Source: Enterococcus faecalis 13-SD-W-01 | GTDB taxonomy: Bacteria > Bacillota > Bacilli > Lactobacillales > Enterococcaceae | Length of the DNA stretch: 43,966 nucleotides | NCBI GenBank assembly: GCA_000415185.1 | Contig: KE351687.1 | Span: 37,635-81,600 of the forward strand | Reading direction: 5' to 3' | Shown: positions 1 through 6,900 of the stretch, one piece after another | Layout: every line of letters begins with the position of its first letter | Numbering within the stretch: the first letter of the stretch is position 1 | Program-made: the position numbers and the translations under genes | Notes under the pieces: model-generated | Seen by the model: the letters and a program-made list of their open reading frames with translations, nothing else | Told to the model about the DNA's origin: nothing | Databases searched by the model: none

Positions 1-277
1 CCGAAAGTCAGCTTTGTGAACACCGTTTAAAAAGAGGTTGTGAAAAAACTGTCCAGCCCCAAGCGATAAGACTCTTTTTTCAGAGAAAATAGCTTCTTAC
101 ATTTTTTTTCTGAAAAAAGCTTATCGTCGCAGGGGCTAGCTTTTGAACACCGTTTATATAGAGATGATGAAAACAATGTTCTGCTTCAAGAAATAAGGAT
201 AAAAAAGACAGAAATAACTTATCATATTTTGCCTTTTTAACTTATTTCCGCAACTTAACTTTGTGACCGCCATCTCC
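1..277. repeat. Intergenic hairpin-repeat array, left copy
   Basis: The array holds the tail of one unit (1-29, ending GAACACCGTTTA), a full unit (about 30-156) and a diverged unit (about 158-277). The full unit begins AGAGGTTGTGAAAA and ends GCTTTTGAACACCGTTTA. These ends are an imperfect inverted repeat, and CAGCCCC pairs with GGGGCT further in. Inside is a second hairpin with arms TTTTTTCAGA / TCTGAAAAAA around an AAAATAGCTTCTTACATTTT-type loop. The same unit design recurs at 6513-6900 and 43912-43966. No reading frame of interest is seen here. It is probably a MITE-like or REP-like element; the name of the family is unknown to me. Confidence 0.8.
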
Positions 278-293
278 AATAACTGGCCGAAAT

Positions 294-326
294 CCGCAAA
301 ACAGGGTTTGTTTTGCGGTTTTTTTT
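294..326 (+). terminator. Rho-independent terminator
   Basis: CCGCAAAACA and TGTTTTGCGG form a hairpin followed directly by a run of eight T on the + strand. It lies between the repeat array and tag, so it would end transcription coming from upstream of the window or through the repeats. Confidence 0.75.
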
Positions 327-404
327 GCATAGAGATAAAAGTAAAGTTTCCTTTCGTTCGTGTAAATCACTTCATTTTGATAAAATAAAGGCGAGGTGAA
401 GAAA

Positions 405-980
405 ATGAAACGTTGTCCATGGGCTGAATCAACAGAATCAATGAAATACTACCATGATCATGTTTGGGGCGTGCCAGAATACGATGACCAAAAGCTTTTT
501 AGAAAACTGATGTTAGACATCAATCAAGCAGGCTTAAGCTGGCAGACGATTTTGAACAAAGAAGCGGCCTTTGATTTAGCCTATGATGGATTTGCAATTG
601 ATAAAGTCGCTGCTTATGACCAAAACAAAGTAGAAGAATTATTGACAAATCCAGGAATCATCCGCAACCGCCGAAAAATCGAAGCGGCAATCGTCAACGC
701 ACAAGCAGTACAAAAGATCCAAGCCGAATACACCAGTTTTTCTGATTACTTATGGTCTTTCACAGGTCATCAGCCGTTAAATAACCGTTATGAAGAACAA
801 AGCAAGATCCCAACGACCAACGAATTGTCGGATAAGTTGACCAAAGATTTGAAAAAAAGAGGCTTTAAATTTGTCGGAAGCACGACAGTCTATGCATTTT
901 TAGAAGCAGTCGGTATCATCAATGATCACTTAGCGGATTGTTTCCGCCATCAAGAAGTAAAGGAGCATATCCATGCGTAA
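405..980 (+). CDS. tag: DNA-3-methyladenine glycosylase I
   Basis: Removes 3-methyladenine from alkylated DNA as the first step of base excision repair in the cytoplasm. The 191-residue product has the family hallmarks: an N-terminal Cys-Pro-Trp (CPWAEST), the YHDHVWG segment, and a C-terminal NDHLADCF stretch. Together these supply the Cys/His ligands of the zinc site typical of Tag enzymes. The length is normal. ATG at 405 is preferred over the GTG at 396, because GCGAGGTG at 391-398 serves as ribosome binding site for the ATG. The last codons overlap the next gene by 8 bases, so the two are probably translated together. Confidence 0.93.
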   Translation: MKRCPWAESTESMKYYHDHVWGVPEYDDQKLFRKLMLDINQAGLSWQTILNKEAAFDLAYDGFAIDKVAAYDQNKVEELLTNPGIIRNRRKIEAAIVNAQAVQKIQAEYTSFSDYLWSFTGHQPLNNRYEEQSKIPTTNELSDKLTKDLKKRGFKFVGSTTVYAFLEAVGIINDHLADCFRHQEVKEHIHA

Positions 981-1509
981 AATCGTTTTTTATGGAGCAA
1001 TCAGTCTGGACGGCTATCTCGCCGCAGCGAATCATGATCTTCAATGGCTGTTGGATACACCAACAGGAGAACAAACAACTTATGAAGCGTTTTTTGAAAC
1101 TATAGATACAACTGTTATGGGAAGAAAAACGTACGAAGAAGCAAAAAAATTGTTAGAAGCAGAGGCGCTTTATCCAGAAAAGGAAAACTTTGTCTTTTCA
1201 AGAAACCCTGAATTGCAAATGTCTGATGCAACAGTTATCCACGAAGATCCTGTGACATTCTTAAAGCAGCTGCAGGAAAAAGAGGGAGGAAATATTTGGA
1301 TCGTCGGCGGAGGTTCCCTGATAAAACCGCTGCTTGAAGAGAACATGATCGACGAGTGGCAAATCCAAATAGCACCCGTATTATTAGGAAAAGGAATCCG
1401 ATTGTTTGAGCCAGGAGACTACGAAGAACGGCTTGAATATATAGGTGTGGAACAATTTGGACAATTTGCTGAATTGCGTTATAGAAAAAGAAGAGATTCT
1501 TCTTTATAA
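973..1509 (+). CDS. Dihydrofolate reductase-family protein (RibD C-terminal-like)
   Basis: A 178-residue protein of the DHFR/RibD reductase fold. It shows the N-terminal GAISLDGYLA segment, a MGRKTYEEA motif around residue 50, and the IVGGGSLIKPLL plus APVLLGKGIRLF segments of the NADPH-binding half. Members of this YyaP/YwjB-like group are predicted NADPH-dependent reductases whose substrates are mostly unknown; it should not be read as the housekeeping DHFR. AAGGAG at 959-964 lies within the end of tag, with ATG at 973, so this is the second gene of a two-gene operon. A terminator follows at 1517. Confidence 0.85.
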   Translation: MRKIVFYGAISLDGYLAAANHDLQWLLDTPTGEQTTYEAFFETIDTTVMGRKTYEEAKKLLEAEALYPEKENFVFSRNPELQMSDATVIHEDPVTFLKQLQEKEGGNIWIVGGGSLIKPLLEENMIDEWQIQIAPVLLGKGIRLFEPGDYEERLEYIGVEQFGQFAELRYRKRRDSSL

Positions 1510-1516
1510 AAAAACA

Positions 1517-1555
1517 AAAATACAGCGCAGGAAGTTATCCCGCGCTGTATTTTTA
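1517..1555. terminator. Bidirectional terminator
   Basis: TACAGCGC and GCGCTGTA pair across a short loop, with A-rich sequence on the left and T-rich on the right. It lies between two convergent genes, so it can serve both. Confidence 0.75.
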
Positions 1556-1557
1556 TG

Positions 1558-2112
1558 TTAGTCGGTCAATTTTTCTAAGAAATCGATGTAAGAATTCATG
1601 ATTGTTTGGAAGAAGTTCAATGTACTTTCGATGATTTCGCCATTTTCACCAATCAAGTTATTGATATTCCCAATATAGGCTTCAGGCTGCTGCAAAGTAG
1701 GAATATTCAGGAAGACAAGTGATTGGCGCAAGTGATGGTTGGCACCAAACCCGCCGATTCCACCAGGAGAAACAGAAACGACCAAACCTGGTTTCTTATC
1801 CCAAGCACTATGACCATAAGGGCGAGAACCGACATCTAAAGCATTTTTCAAGACAGCAGGTACAGAACGGTTGTATTCCGGTGTAACAAAGACAACACCA
1901 TCTAATTCTTTGACTTCATTACGGAAACGCGTCCACTCTGCTGGTGCTTTTTCTGGGCTTTCCAGATCTTCATTGTAAAAAGGCAGATCACTGATTGTTA
2001 TGATTTTACTTTCATAGCCGTCAGGAAGCAGATCAGCCAGAGCTAAAGCTGTTTTCTTGTTATAAGATTCTTCACGTAAACTACCAATAAAAAAACCGAT
2101 TTTTTTTGTCAT
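1558..2112 (-). CDS. NADPH-dependent FMN reductase
   Basis: A flavodoxin-like oxidoreductase of 184 residues that probably reduces FMN, quinones or azo compounds with NAD(P)H. Signature segments are the N-terminal phosphate-binding loop GSLREESYN, the PEYNRSVPAVLKNALD motif in the middle, and SPGGIGGFGANHHLRQ after it. The start is placed at 2112 rather than an upstream in-frame codon, because AAGGAGG sits eight bases before this ATG. It is a single gene convergent with the DHFR-like gene and divergent from rpsP. The physiological substrate cannot be told from sequence. Confidence 0.88.
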   Translation of the reverse strand: MTKKIGFFIGSLREESYNKKTALALADLLPDGYESKIITISDLPFYNEDLESPEKAPAEWTRFRNEVKELDGVVFVTPEYNRSVPAVLKNALDVGSRPYGHSAWDKKPGLVVSVSPGGIGGFGANHHLRQSLVFLNIPTLQQPEAYIGNINNLIGENGEIIESTLNFFQTIMNSYIDFLEKLTD

Positions 2113-2219
2113 AGATAATTCCTCCTTCATTTTGCTGCTATAATAAGCTTACAAAAGATAAGGAAACACGACAAATAATATGCATTTCAAGAAAAAAGTT
2201 AACTGTAAAGAAAAAAAGC

Positions 2220-2248
2220 TTTACAGGGTAAAAAAAAACTGTTAAACT
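2220..2248 (+). promoter_or_regulatory. Promoter of rpsP
   Basis: TTTACA (2220-2225), a 17-base spacer and TAAACT (2243-2248) give a good sigma-A promoter 39 bases before the rpsP start. The leader is short and shows no obvious structure. Confidence 0.65.
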
Positions 2249-2286
2249 ACAACTTGTGATTAAATCAATGGAGGTGGAAATAAATA

Positions 2287-2562
2287 ATGGCAGTTAAAAT
2301 TCGTTTAAAACGCATGGGTTCTAAGAAAAGTCCTTTTTACCGTATCGTTGTAGCTGATTCACGTTCTCCTCGTGACGGACGTTTTATTGAAACTGTTGGA
2401 ACTTACAATCCTTTGAAAGATCCTGCAGAAGTTGTTTTAAAAGAAGATTTAGTTCTTGACTGGTTGTCAAAAGGTGCACAACCTTCTGATACAGTTCGTA
2501 ACATCCTTTCAAAAGAAGGCGTTATGAAAAAACACCACGAAGCTAAATTTACAAAGAAATAA
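2287..2562 (+). CDS. rpsP: 30S ribosomal protein S16
   Basis: Small-subunit ribosomal protein of 91 residues. The N-terminus [32 protein letters not shown] is the highly conserved S16 signature; the listed run spans roughly residues 4-35. The ribosome binding site GGAGGTG lies nine bases before ATG. It is first in the operon with khpA (11-base gap), the usual Firmicute arrangement, but a terminator after khpA separates the pair from rimM-trmD. Confidence 0.97.
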   Translation: MAVKIRLKRMGSKKSPFYRIVVADSRSPRDGRFIETVGTYNPLKDPAEVVLKEDLVLDWLSKGAQPSDTVRNILSKEGVMKKHHEAKFTKK

Positions 2563-2573
2563 GGTGAACGGAT

Positions 2574-2822
2574 ATGAAAGATTTAAGAGAGTTGATCTTA
2601 ACAATCGTTCGTCCGTTAGTCACCCAATCAGATCAAGCCGAGATTGAAATCGTTGAATCAGATGATTTTTACGAATACAATCTAACGGTAGCACCGGAAG
2701 ATATCGGACGTATCATCGGAAAACAAGGGCGGGTCGCAAAAGCGATTCGTACAATCGTTTATGGTGTCCGTACCAATGATTCGAAAAAAGTACGTTTGAA
2801 TATCCTTGACGGGAAAAAATGA
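2574..2822 (+). CDS. khpA: KH-domain RNA-binding protein KhpA
   Basis: An 82-residue protein made of a single KH domain with the RNA-binding GxxG loop seen as IIGKQGR near residues 48-54. KhpA proteins of Gram-positives bind small and messenger RNAs, often together with KhpB/EloR, and affect cell elongation and division. That role is carried over from the family. The gene follows rpsP by 11 bases with AAGGTGA as ribosome binding site, and is followed by a strong terminator. Confidence 0.93.
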   Translation: MKDLRELILTIVRPLVTQSDQAEIEIVESDDFYEYNLTVAPEDIGRIIGKQGRVAKAIRTIVYGVRTNDSKKVRLNILDGKK

Positions 2823-2828
2823 TCATCA

Positions 2829-2866
2829 AAACTGTTTTGAAGCTTGCTTCGAAACAGTTTTTTTTG
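2829..2866 (+). terminator. Terminator after khpA
   Basis: ACTGTTTTGAAGC and GCTTCGAAACAGT pair, followed by a run of eight T. It ends the rpsP-khpA transcript. Confidence 0.85.
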
Positions 2867-2914
2867 TCAAAATAAAAAAGACAGCGTATTCTTGAATAAA
2901 GAGGGGAGTGTCAA

Positions 2915-3724
2915 ATGATGAAAAAAATCATGTTCTTGGGAAGTTTTATCTTACTGTTGGCAGGCTGCAGCAATCCTGGCAGTAATGAACAAGAAAGTAC
3001 AGCAGAAAGTGCCGCAACAAGTACCGCAACAAGTACCACAGAAAGAACGCAAACTACACAAAGCAGCACTTCTAAAAGTACGGAAACAACCAGTGAAACA
3101 GACAAAAGCGAGACACAACCAACAGGCGATGCGATGGAGCAACTACAGCAAAAATATCCCAATGTCCTGCTGCCGACAAAAGTACCTGTAGCTCAGAACC
3201 TGAATATTGCAGCTGCTGAAACGAAGCAAGGTTTCTCGGTGCTTTATTATGATCTGGGCCAAAAATTACCGTTGAATGATCAGCAGTTGAATCAAGAAAC
3301 GCCACAAGCAACTTATCTTTACCGCTATGCATTTGCTTCAAGTAACGAAGCGGTAACGGCTATGCAGCCATTCACAGTGGATACCAACGCACAGCCAGTT
3401 GATTTAGGACATGACATCACAGGCTATCAGCAAGGCGCAGCCGGATCAAGCTATTTAGAATGGACAGAAGGAAACTGGCGTCTTCGTGTTCGTGCAAGTA
3501 ATATCGATGGTCAAGATCCTGTACCAGCTGCAAAAGATATCGTCAATTATCTAGAAGAAAATACCTTGCCAGCTCCTGAAATCGTAGGGCTGATCACTTT
3601 AGATTTGGCGGATACCAGTAATAAAGCCGCACAAGTAAGCTGGCAAAACGGGACAGATCTTTATACCATCACTCATCATGATCCGTTAACTGCTCTGGAA
3701 ATGGCTGTTTCGATGAACCGTTAG
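2915..3724 (+). CDS. Putative lipoprotein of unknown function
   Basis: The 269-residue product starts with a lipoprotein signal peptide ending in LLAGC, with Cys18 as the predicted lipidated residue. A Ser/Thr/Glu-rich tether runs from about residue 20 to 75, and a folded C-terminal domain of about 190 residues follows. The domain has no motif I recognise. It contains several aromatic-rich strands such as TYLYRYAF and SSYLEWTEGNWRLRVRA, suggesting a beta-rich extracellular domain. GAGGGGAG precedes the two possible ATG codons (2915, 2918). The gene stands alone between terminated khpA and the rimM promoter, interrupting a normally compact translation operon. Confidence 0.8.
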   Translation: MMKKIMFLGSFILLLAGCSNPGSNEQESTAESAATSTATSTTERTQTTQSSTSKSTETTSETDKSETQPTGDAMEQLQQKYPNVLLPTKVPVAQNLNIAAAETKQGFSVLYYDLGQKLPLNDQQLNQETPQATYLYRYAFASSNEAVTAMQPFTVDTNAQPVDLGHDITGYQQGAAGSSYLEWTEGNWRLRVRASNIDGQDPVPAAKDIVNYLEENTLPAPEIVGLITLDLADTSNKAAQVSWQNGTDLYTITHHDPLTALEMAVSMNR

Positions 3725-3765
3725 CGCAAAACTTCCAAACAAACCTAGAATTGCCGGTAGACAAA

Positions 3766-3774
3766 TGCTAAAAT
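3766..3774 (+). promoter_or_regulatory. Candidate extended -10 promoter of rimM-trmD
   Basis: TGCTAAAAT at 3766-3774 fits an extended -10 box (TGn plus TAAAAT) about 30 bases before the rimM start. No good -35 is seen, which is compatible with an extended -10. It would give rimM-trmD its own transcript. Confidence 0.4.
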
Positions 3775-3805
3775 AAAGCAGAGAAAAAAGAAATGAGGAA
3801 AAACG

Positions 3806-4330
3806 GTGACTGAATATTTGAATGTAGGTAAAATCGTCAATACACAAGGAATCAAAGGAGAAGTACGCGTAATCTCCATGACTGATTTTCCTGAAGAACG
3901 GTATAAAGCAGGCGAAACACTGACTTTATTCCAAGAAGGCAAACAGCCAATCGAATTAACGATCAAAAGCTCACGCAAACACAAGAACTTTATTATCTTG
4001 AGTTTTGAAAACCATCCAAACATCAATGATGTAGAAAAATATCGCGACGGCATCTTGAAAGTATCAAAAGAAAAATTAAGTGAATTATCAGAGGATGAGT
4101 TTTATTACCATGAAATCATTGGTTTAGATGTATTTGACGAGACTGGAGAATCGTTAGGGAAAGTAAAAGAAATTCTTTCTCCAGGAGCAAATGATGTTTG
4201 GGTCGTCCAACGTCCGAAGAAAAGAGATCTTTTATTACCTTACATTGCTTCTGTCGTCAAAGAAGTTGATCCTGAAAATGGAAAAATCATTGTTGAGATA
4301 CCAGAAGGGCTGATCGATGATGAAGATTGA
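3806..4330 (+). CDS. rimM: 16S rRNA processing protein RimM
   Basis: Ribosome maturation factor that assists assembly of the 30S head and binds S19. The 174-residue product begins [21 protein letters not shown], the classical RimM N-terminal barrel. The PRC-barrel domain from about residue 95 contains [14 protein letters not shown] and [18 protein letters not shown]. Translation starts at GTG with ATGAGG upstream. The 3' end overlaps trmD by 14 bases, so the two are coupled. Confidence 0.95.
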   Translation: MTEYLNVGKIVNTQGIKGEVRVISMTDFPEERYKAGETLTLFQEGKQPIELTIKSSRKHKNFIILSFENHPNINDVEKYRDGILKVSKEKLSELSEDEFYYHEIIGLDVFDETGESLGKVKEILSPGANDVWVVQRPKKRDLLLPYIASVVKEVDPENGKIIVEIPEGLIDDED

Positions 4331-5054
4331 TGTATTAACTCTGTTTCCGCGAATGTTTGAAGGACCGATGGGCGAGTCGATCATTGGTAAAGCAGTAGAT
4401 AAAGGACTCTTGGATATCAATGTCTCAAATTTTAGAGAATACTCAGACAACAAGCATCAGACGGTGGACGATTATCCTTATGGCGGCGGTGCTGGCATGC
4501 TGTTGAAAGTCCAACCCATCTATGACAATATCCAAGCAATCAATGAAGCTGCTCCAGACGTGAAAAAACGCGTGATCCTGCTTGATCCAGCAGGAAAACG
4601 ATTCGATCAAAAAATGGCGGAAGAATTTTCGCAAGAAGAGCATCTTGTGTTCATTTGCGGCCATTATGAAGGGTATGATGAGCGTATCCGTACATTGGTA
4701 ACTGATGAAGTCTCATTAGGGGATTACGTCCTAACAGGCGGAGAACTAGGAGCAATGGTCATGATCGATGCGACCGTGCGCTTATTACCAGATGTTTTAG
4801 GCAATCAAACGTCTGCTCAAACAGATTCTCATTCCACTGGTTTGCTGGAACATCCGCAATATACACGTCCAGCAGAATTCAAGGGCATGAAAGTACCAGA
4901 AGTCTTGATGAATGGCAACCATAAACTGATTGAAGAATGGCAGCTGAAAGAATCCTTGCGCAGAACCTATCAAAGACGTCCGGATATGCTGGAAAAAATC
5001 GAATTGACCAATCAAATGAAAAAAATGCTGGAAGAAATCAAAAAAGAAGGATAA
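4317..5054 (+). CDS. trmD: tRNA (guanine-N1)-methyltransferase
   Basis: Methylates G37 of tRNAs with S-adenosylmethionine, preventing +1 frameshifting. The 245-residue product has the knotted SPOUT-fold signatures: [10 protein letters not shown] at the N-terminus, [13 protein letters not shown], and the SAM-binding knot [34 protein letters not shown] follows, part of the tRNA-binding region. Two adjacent ATG codons (4317, 4320) are possible; AAGGG at 4305-4309 favours the first. It overlaps rimM out of frame. The length is normal for the family. Confidence 0.97.
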   Translation: MMKIDVLTLFPRMFEGPMGESIIGKAVDKGLLDINVSNFREYSDNKHQTVDDYPYGGGAGMLLKVQPIYDNIQAINEAAPDVKKRVILLDPAGKRFDQKMAEEFSQEEHLVFICGHYEGYDERIRTLVTDEVSLGDYVLTGGELGAMVMIDATVRLLPDVLGNQTSAQTDSHSTGLLEHPQYTRPAEFKGMKVPEVLMNGNHKLIEEWQLKESLRRTYQRRPDMLEKIELTNQMKKMLEEIKKEG

Positions 5055-5118
5055 AGAAAATTTTAAAAATAAATGCACCATTTTTTCTGAAAATGTCCGA
5101 TTCTTTTTTTGAAACTGC

Positions 5119-5147
5119 TTTACAGTGTTCGTAACTTATGTTAGAAT
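5119..5147 (+). promoter_or_regulatory. Promoter of rplS
   Basis: TTTACA (5119-5124), 17 bases and TAGAAT (5142-5147). It gives rplS a separate transcript with a leader of about 80 nt. Confidence 0.65.
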
Positions 5148-5151
5148 TTTT

Positions 5152-5227
5152 TGGTGAGTGTAAAACACTCAACTATTACGATATTCCGCTGTGACTAGTC
5201 ATATGAATATTTGGAATAAGGAGAAAG
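5152..5227 (+). ncRNA. Probable ribosomal protein L19 leader
   Basis: The leader between promoter and rplS contains a short hairpin (GAGTGT / ACACTC, 5156-5170). A second pairing of TATTCC with GGAATA brings the ribosome binding site AAGGAG next to a helix. The position and the ATTCCGCTGTGACTAGTC core resemble the Firmicute L19 leader, in which L19 is thought to repress its own translation. The resemblance is from memory. A covariance-model hit to the L19 leader family would confirm it, and no hit would refute it. Confidence 0.55.
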
Positions 5228-5232
5228 ATAAA

Positions 5233-5580
5233 ATGAATCCATTAATCGAAGAATTAACAAAAGAACAATTACGTTCTGACATCCCTGCTTTCCGTCCTGG
5301 TGACACAGTACGTGTTCACGCGAAAGTTGTAGAAGGTACTCGCGAACGTATCCAGTTATTTGAAGGTGTTGTAATCAAACGCCGCGGAGCTGGCATCAGC
5401 GAAACTTACACAGTACGTAAAGTTTCTAACGGGGTTGGCGTTGAACGTACATTCCCATTGCACACACCACGTGTTGCAAAAATCGAAGTTGTTCGTTACG
5501 GTAAAGTACGTCGTGCAAAATTGTACTACTTGCGTGCATTACACGGAAAAGCAGCTCGTATCAAAGAAATCCGTCGTTAA
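5233..5580 (+). CDS. rplS: 50S ribosomal protein L19
   Basis: Large-subunit ribosomal protein at the 30S-50S interface. The 115-residue product starts [18 protein letters not shown]. It contains the conserved [27 protein letters not shown] and [12 protein letters not shown] segments and ends RAARIKE-like with IRR. An in-frame GTG 42 bases upstream is rejected, because AAGGAG (5218-5223) lies just before the ATG at 5233. It is preceded by its own promoter and leader and followed by a strong terminator. Confidence 0.97.
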   Translation: MNPLIEELTKEQLRSDIPAFRPGDTVRVHAKVVEGTRERIQLFEGVVIKRRGAGISETYTVRKVSNGVGVERTFPLHTPRVAKIEVVRYGKVRRAKLYYLRALHGKAARIKEIRR

Positions 5581-5602
5581 TCATTTGTTATCAGACAAAG
5601 GA

Positions 5603-5633
5603 AGAACCCTTGATCATCAAGGGTTCTTTTTTT
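5603..5633 (+). terminator. Terminator after rplS
   Basis: GAACCCTTGAT and ATCAAGGGTTC form a perfect hairpin followed by seven T. Confidence 0.9.
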
Positions 5634-5711
5634 ATTTTCTATTATTTTATAAACATGGAGGCCATGTTGTTCTGCCGTTTATATTTGCAAAAGAGACAAA
5701 AAAGGGGCAAA

Positions 5712-5738
5712 CAAAAATCCACCTGCTTTCACAGGCGG
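5712..5738 (-). terminator. Candidate terminator of the CPBP protease gene
   Basis: On the minus strand CCGCCTG and CAGGTGG pair (one mismatch), followed by ATTTTTG. It lies 36 bases past the stop codon of the CPBP gene. Confidence 0.5.
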
Positions 5739-5773
5739 ACAGTTATTTGTTTATTCAGCTATCTTCTTCAGAT

Positions 5774-6430
5774 TTATAACAAAAAGCCAAGCGCATTATT
5801 TAAAATATGGATAGCCATGACAAAAACAATTGAACGGTTTGCCGTCAAATAAGCAGCCGTTAACAAAATGGCTCCTGGTGCGTAGATCAAAAAATCGATT
5901 GGCTGCTGTACATGAAAGAATGTAAACAGAAAAATAGAAAGTAGAGAAGCGAATACTAGACCAATGTATCGAGAAAGCCAGTTGATCAAAAGATGGCGGA
6001 AAATAAGTTCTTCTATGATCGGACCAAAAAAAGCAAAGACGATCAATATCAAAAATAATGGCGTTTGTTCACCTAACTGCAGCAAACCTTCTTGATTCTC
6101 TGCTTGATTTTGTACGCCTATCAAGTTCTGCATAAGAATGTCCACCAAAAGAATAAGTGCTACCCAAAAGAAAATTCCAGCAATCCGCAACCAAGTATTC
6201 TTTTTAAAATAAGAAAAGCTTTGTATGATTTCTTTCCAAAATAAAATAATTCCTATAATCGATGGTATACATAAATTGGTTGCCAGTATCAAGAAGTCTG
6301 AGTTCACTAAATCAGTACCAGTCATTACAGATAGTGCATATAGCGGAAGCAGACCTAACTGCAACCCGATGAATAAAAAATAAATAATGAGCAGGGAAAG
6401 TTCCCTTTTGTTCGTACGAATAAATCCCAA
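5774..6430 (-). CDS. CPBP-family intramembrane glutamic endopeptidase
   Basis: A membrane protein of about 218 residues with several hydrophobic segments and the CPBP (Abi/CAAX protease-like) motifs: EELIFR with Glu140-Glu141, FFH with His173, and HILNN with His208. Relatives process prenylated or bacteriocin-related substrates or give self-immunity to bacteriocins; which applies here is unknown. The open frame continues upstream into the repeat array, but the likely start is TTG at 6430, because AGGAGG (6437-6442 on the opposite strand) sits six bases before it. The extra 38 upstream codons are largely repeat-derived. The gene is a singleton, convergent with rplS. Confidence 0.82.
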   Translation of the reverse strand: MGFIRTNKRELSLLIIYFLFIGLQLGLLPLYALSVMTGTDLVNSDFLILATNLCIPSIIGIILFWKEIIQSFSYFKKNTWLRIAGIFFWVALILLVDILMQNLIGVQNQAENQEGLLQLGEQTPLFLILIVFAFFGPIIEELIFRHLLINWLSRYIGLVFASLLSIFLFTFFHVQQPIDFLIYAPGAILLTAAYLTANRSIVFVMAIHILNNALGFLL

Positions 6431-6512
6431 AACGTACCTCCTAAAATTAGTATTGGACAAGCGTCCTTTAAAAAGGTAACAATAATGGGAATCTGATTCA
6501 ATATATTTGCCT

Positions 6513-6900
6513 ATAGAGGTTGTGAAAAAGCTGCTTTGCCTCAAGCATTAAAGAAGAATCCGCTGAAATAGCTTCATATATTTTAGCGGATTTTGAGTTA
6601 ATGCCGCAGAGGCTAGCTTTTGAACACCGTTTAGATAGAGGTTGTGAGCAAAGCGTTTTGGTCTGAGCACCCAGTAGGTACTGATCAACATCGAATCACT
6701 TCGTTCTTCGTATTTCACAGCAATAAGACTATTTTACGATAGAAAATGGCTTTTCACATTTTTTATCGTAAAAGCTTATTGCCGAAGGACAGCTTGGTGA
6801 ACACCGTTTAGATAGAGGTTGTGAGCAAAGCGCTTTGACTTGAGTATTAAGACTCTTCTTAACAACAAAATAACTTTCCATGTTTTTACGTTAAAAAGAA
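6513..6900. repeat. Intergenic hairpin-repeat array, middle copy
   Basis: Three head-to-tail units: 6513-6633, 6635-6810 and a truncated one, 6812-6900. Units begin ATAGAGGTTGTGA and the complete ones end GAACACCGTTTA. Inner hairpins have different arms: AATCCGCT/AGCGGATT, TTTTACGATA/TATCGTAAAA and TTCTTAAC/GTTAAAAAGAA. Each surrounds a similar loop (AAATARCTTNNNAYATTTT-like). The second unit carries about 50 extra bases containing GAGCACCCAGTAGGTACTG, also seen at 43948. The third unit lacks its right half and runs into the 3' end of the regulator gene, whose stop codon lies in the hairpin arm. No gene is seen in 6431-6890. Confidence 0.85.

Noticed and set aside
2911-3341. Several open frames antisense to, or overlapping, the Ser/Thr-rich part of the lipoprotein gene
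   Set aside because: They arise from the low-complexity AGTACC/GCAACA-type repeats of the tether. None has a ribosome binding site, and the predicted products are Cys/Val/Ser-biased.
6431-6544. N-terminal extension of the CPBP protease frame
   Set aside because: It runs into the repeat array, lacks a ribosome binding site, and a TTG start with AGGAGG exists at 6430.
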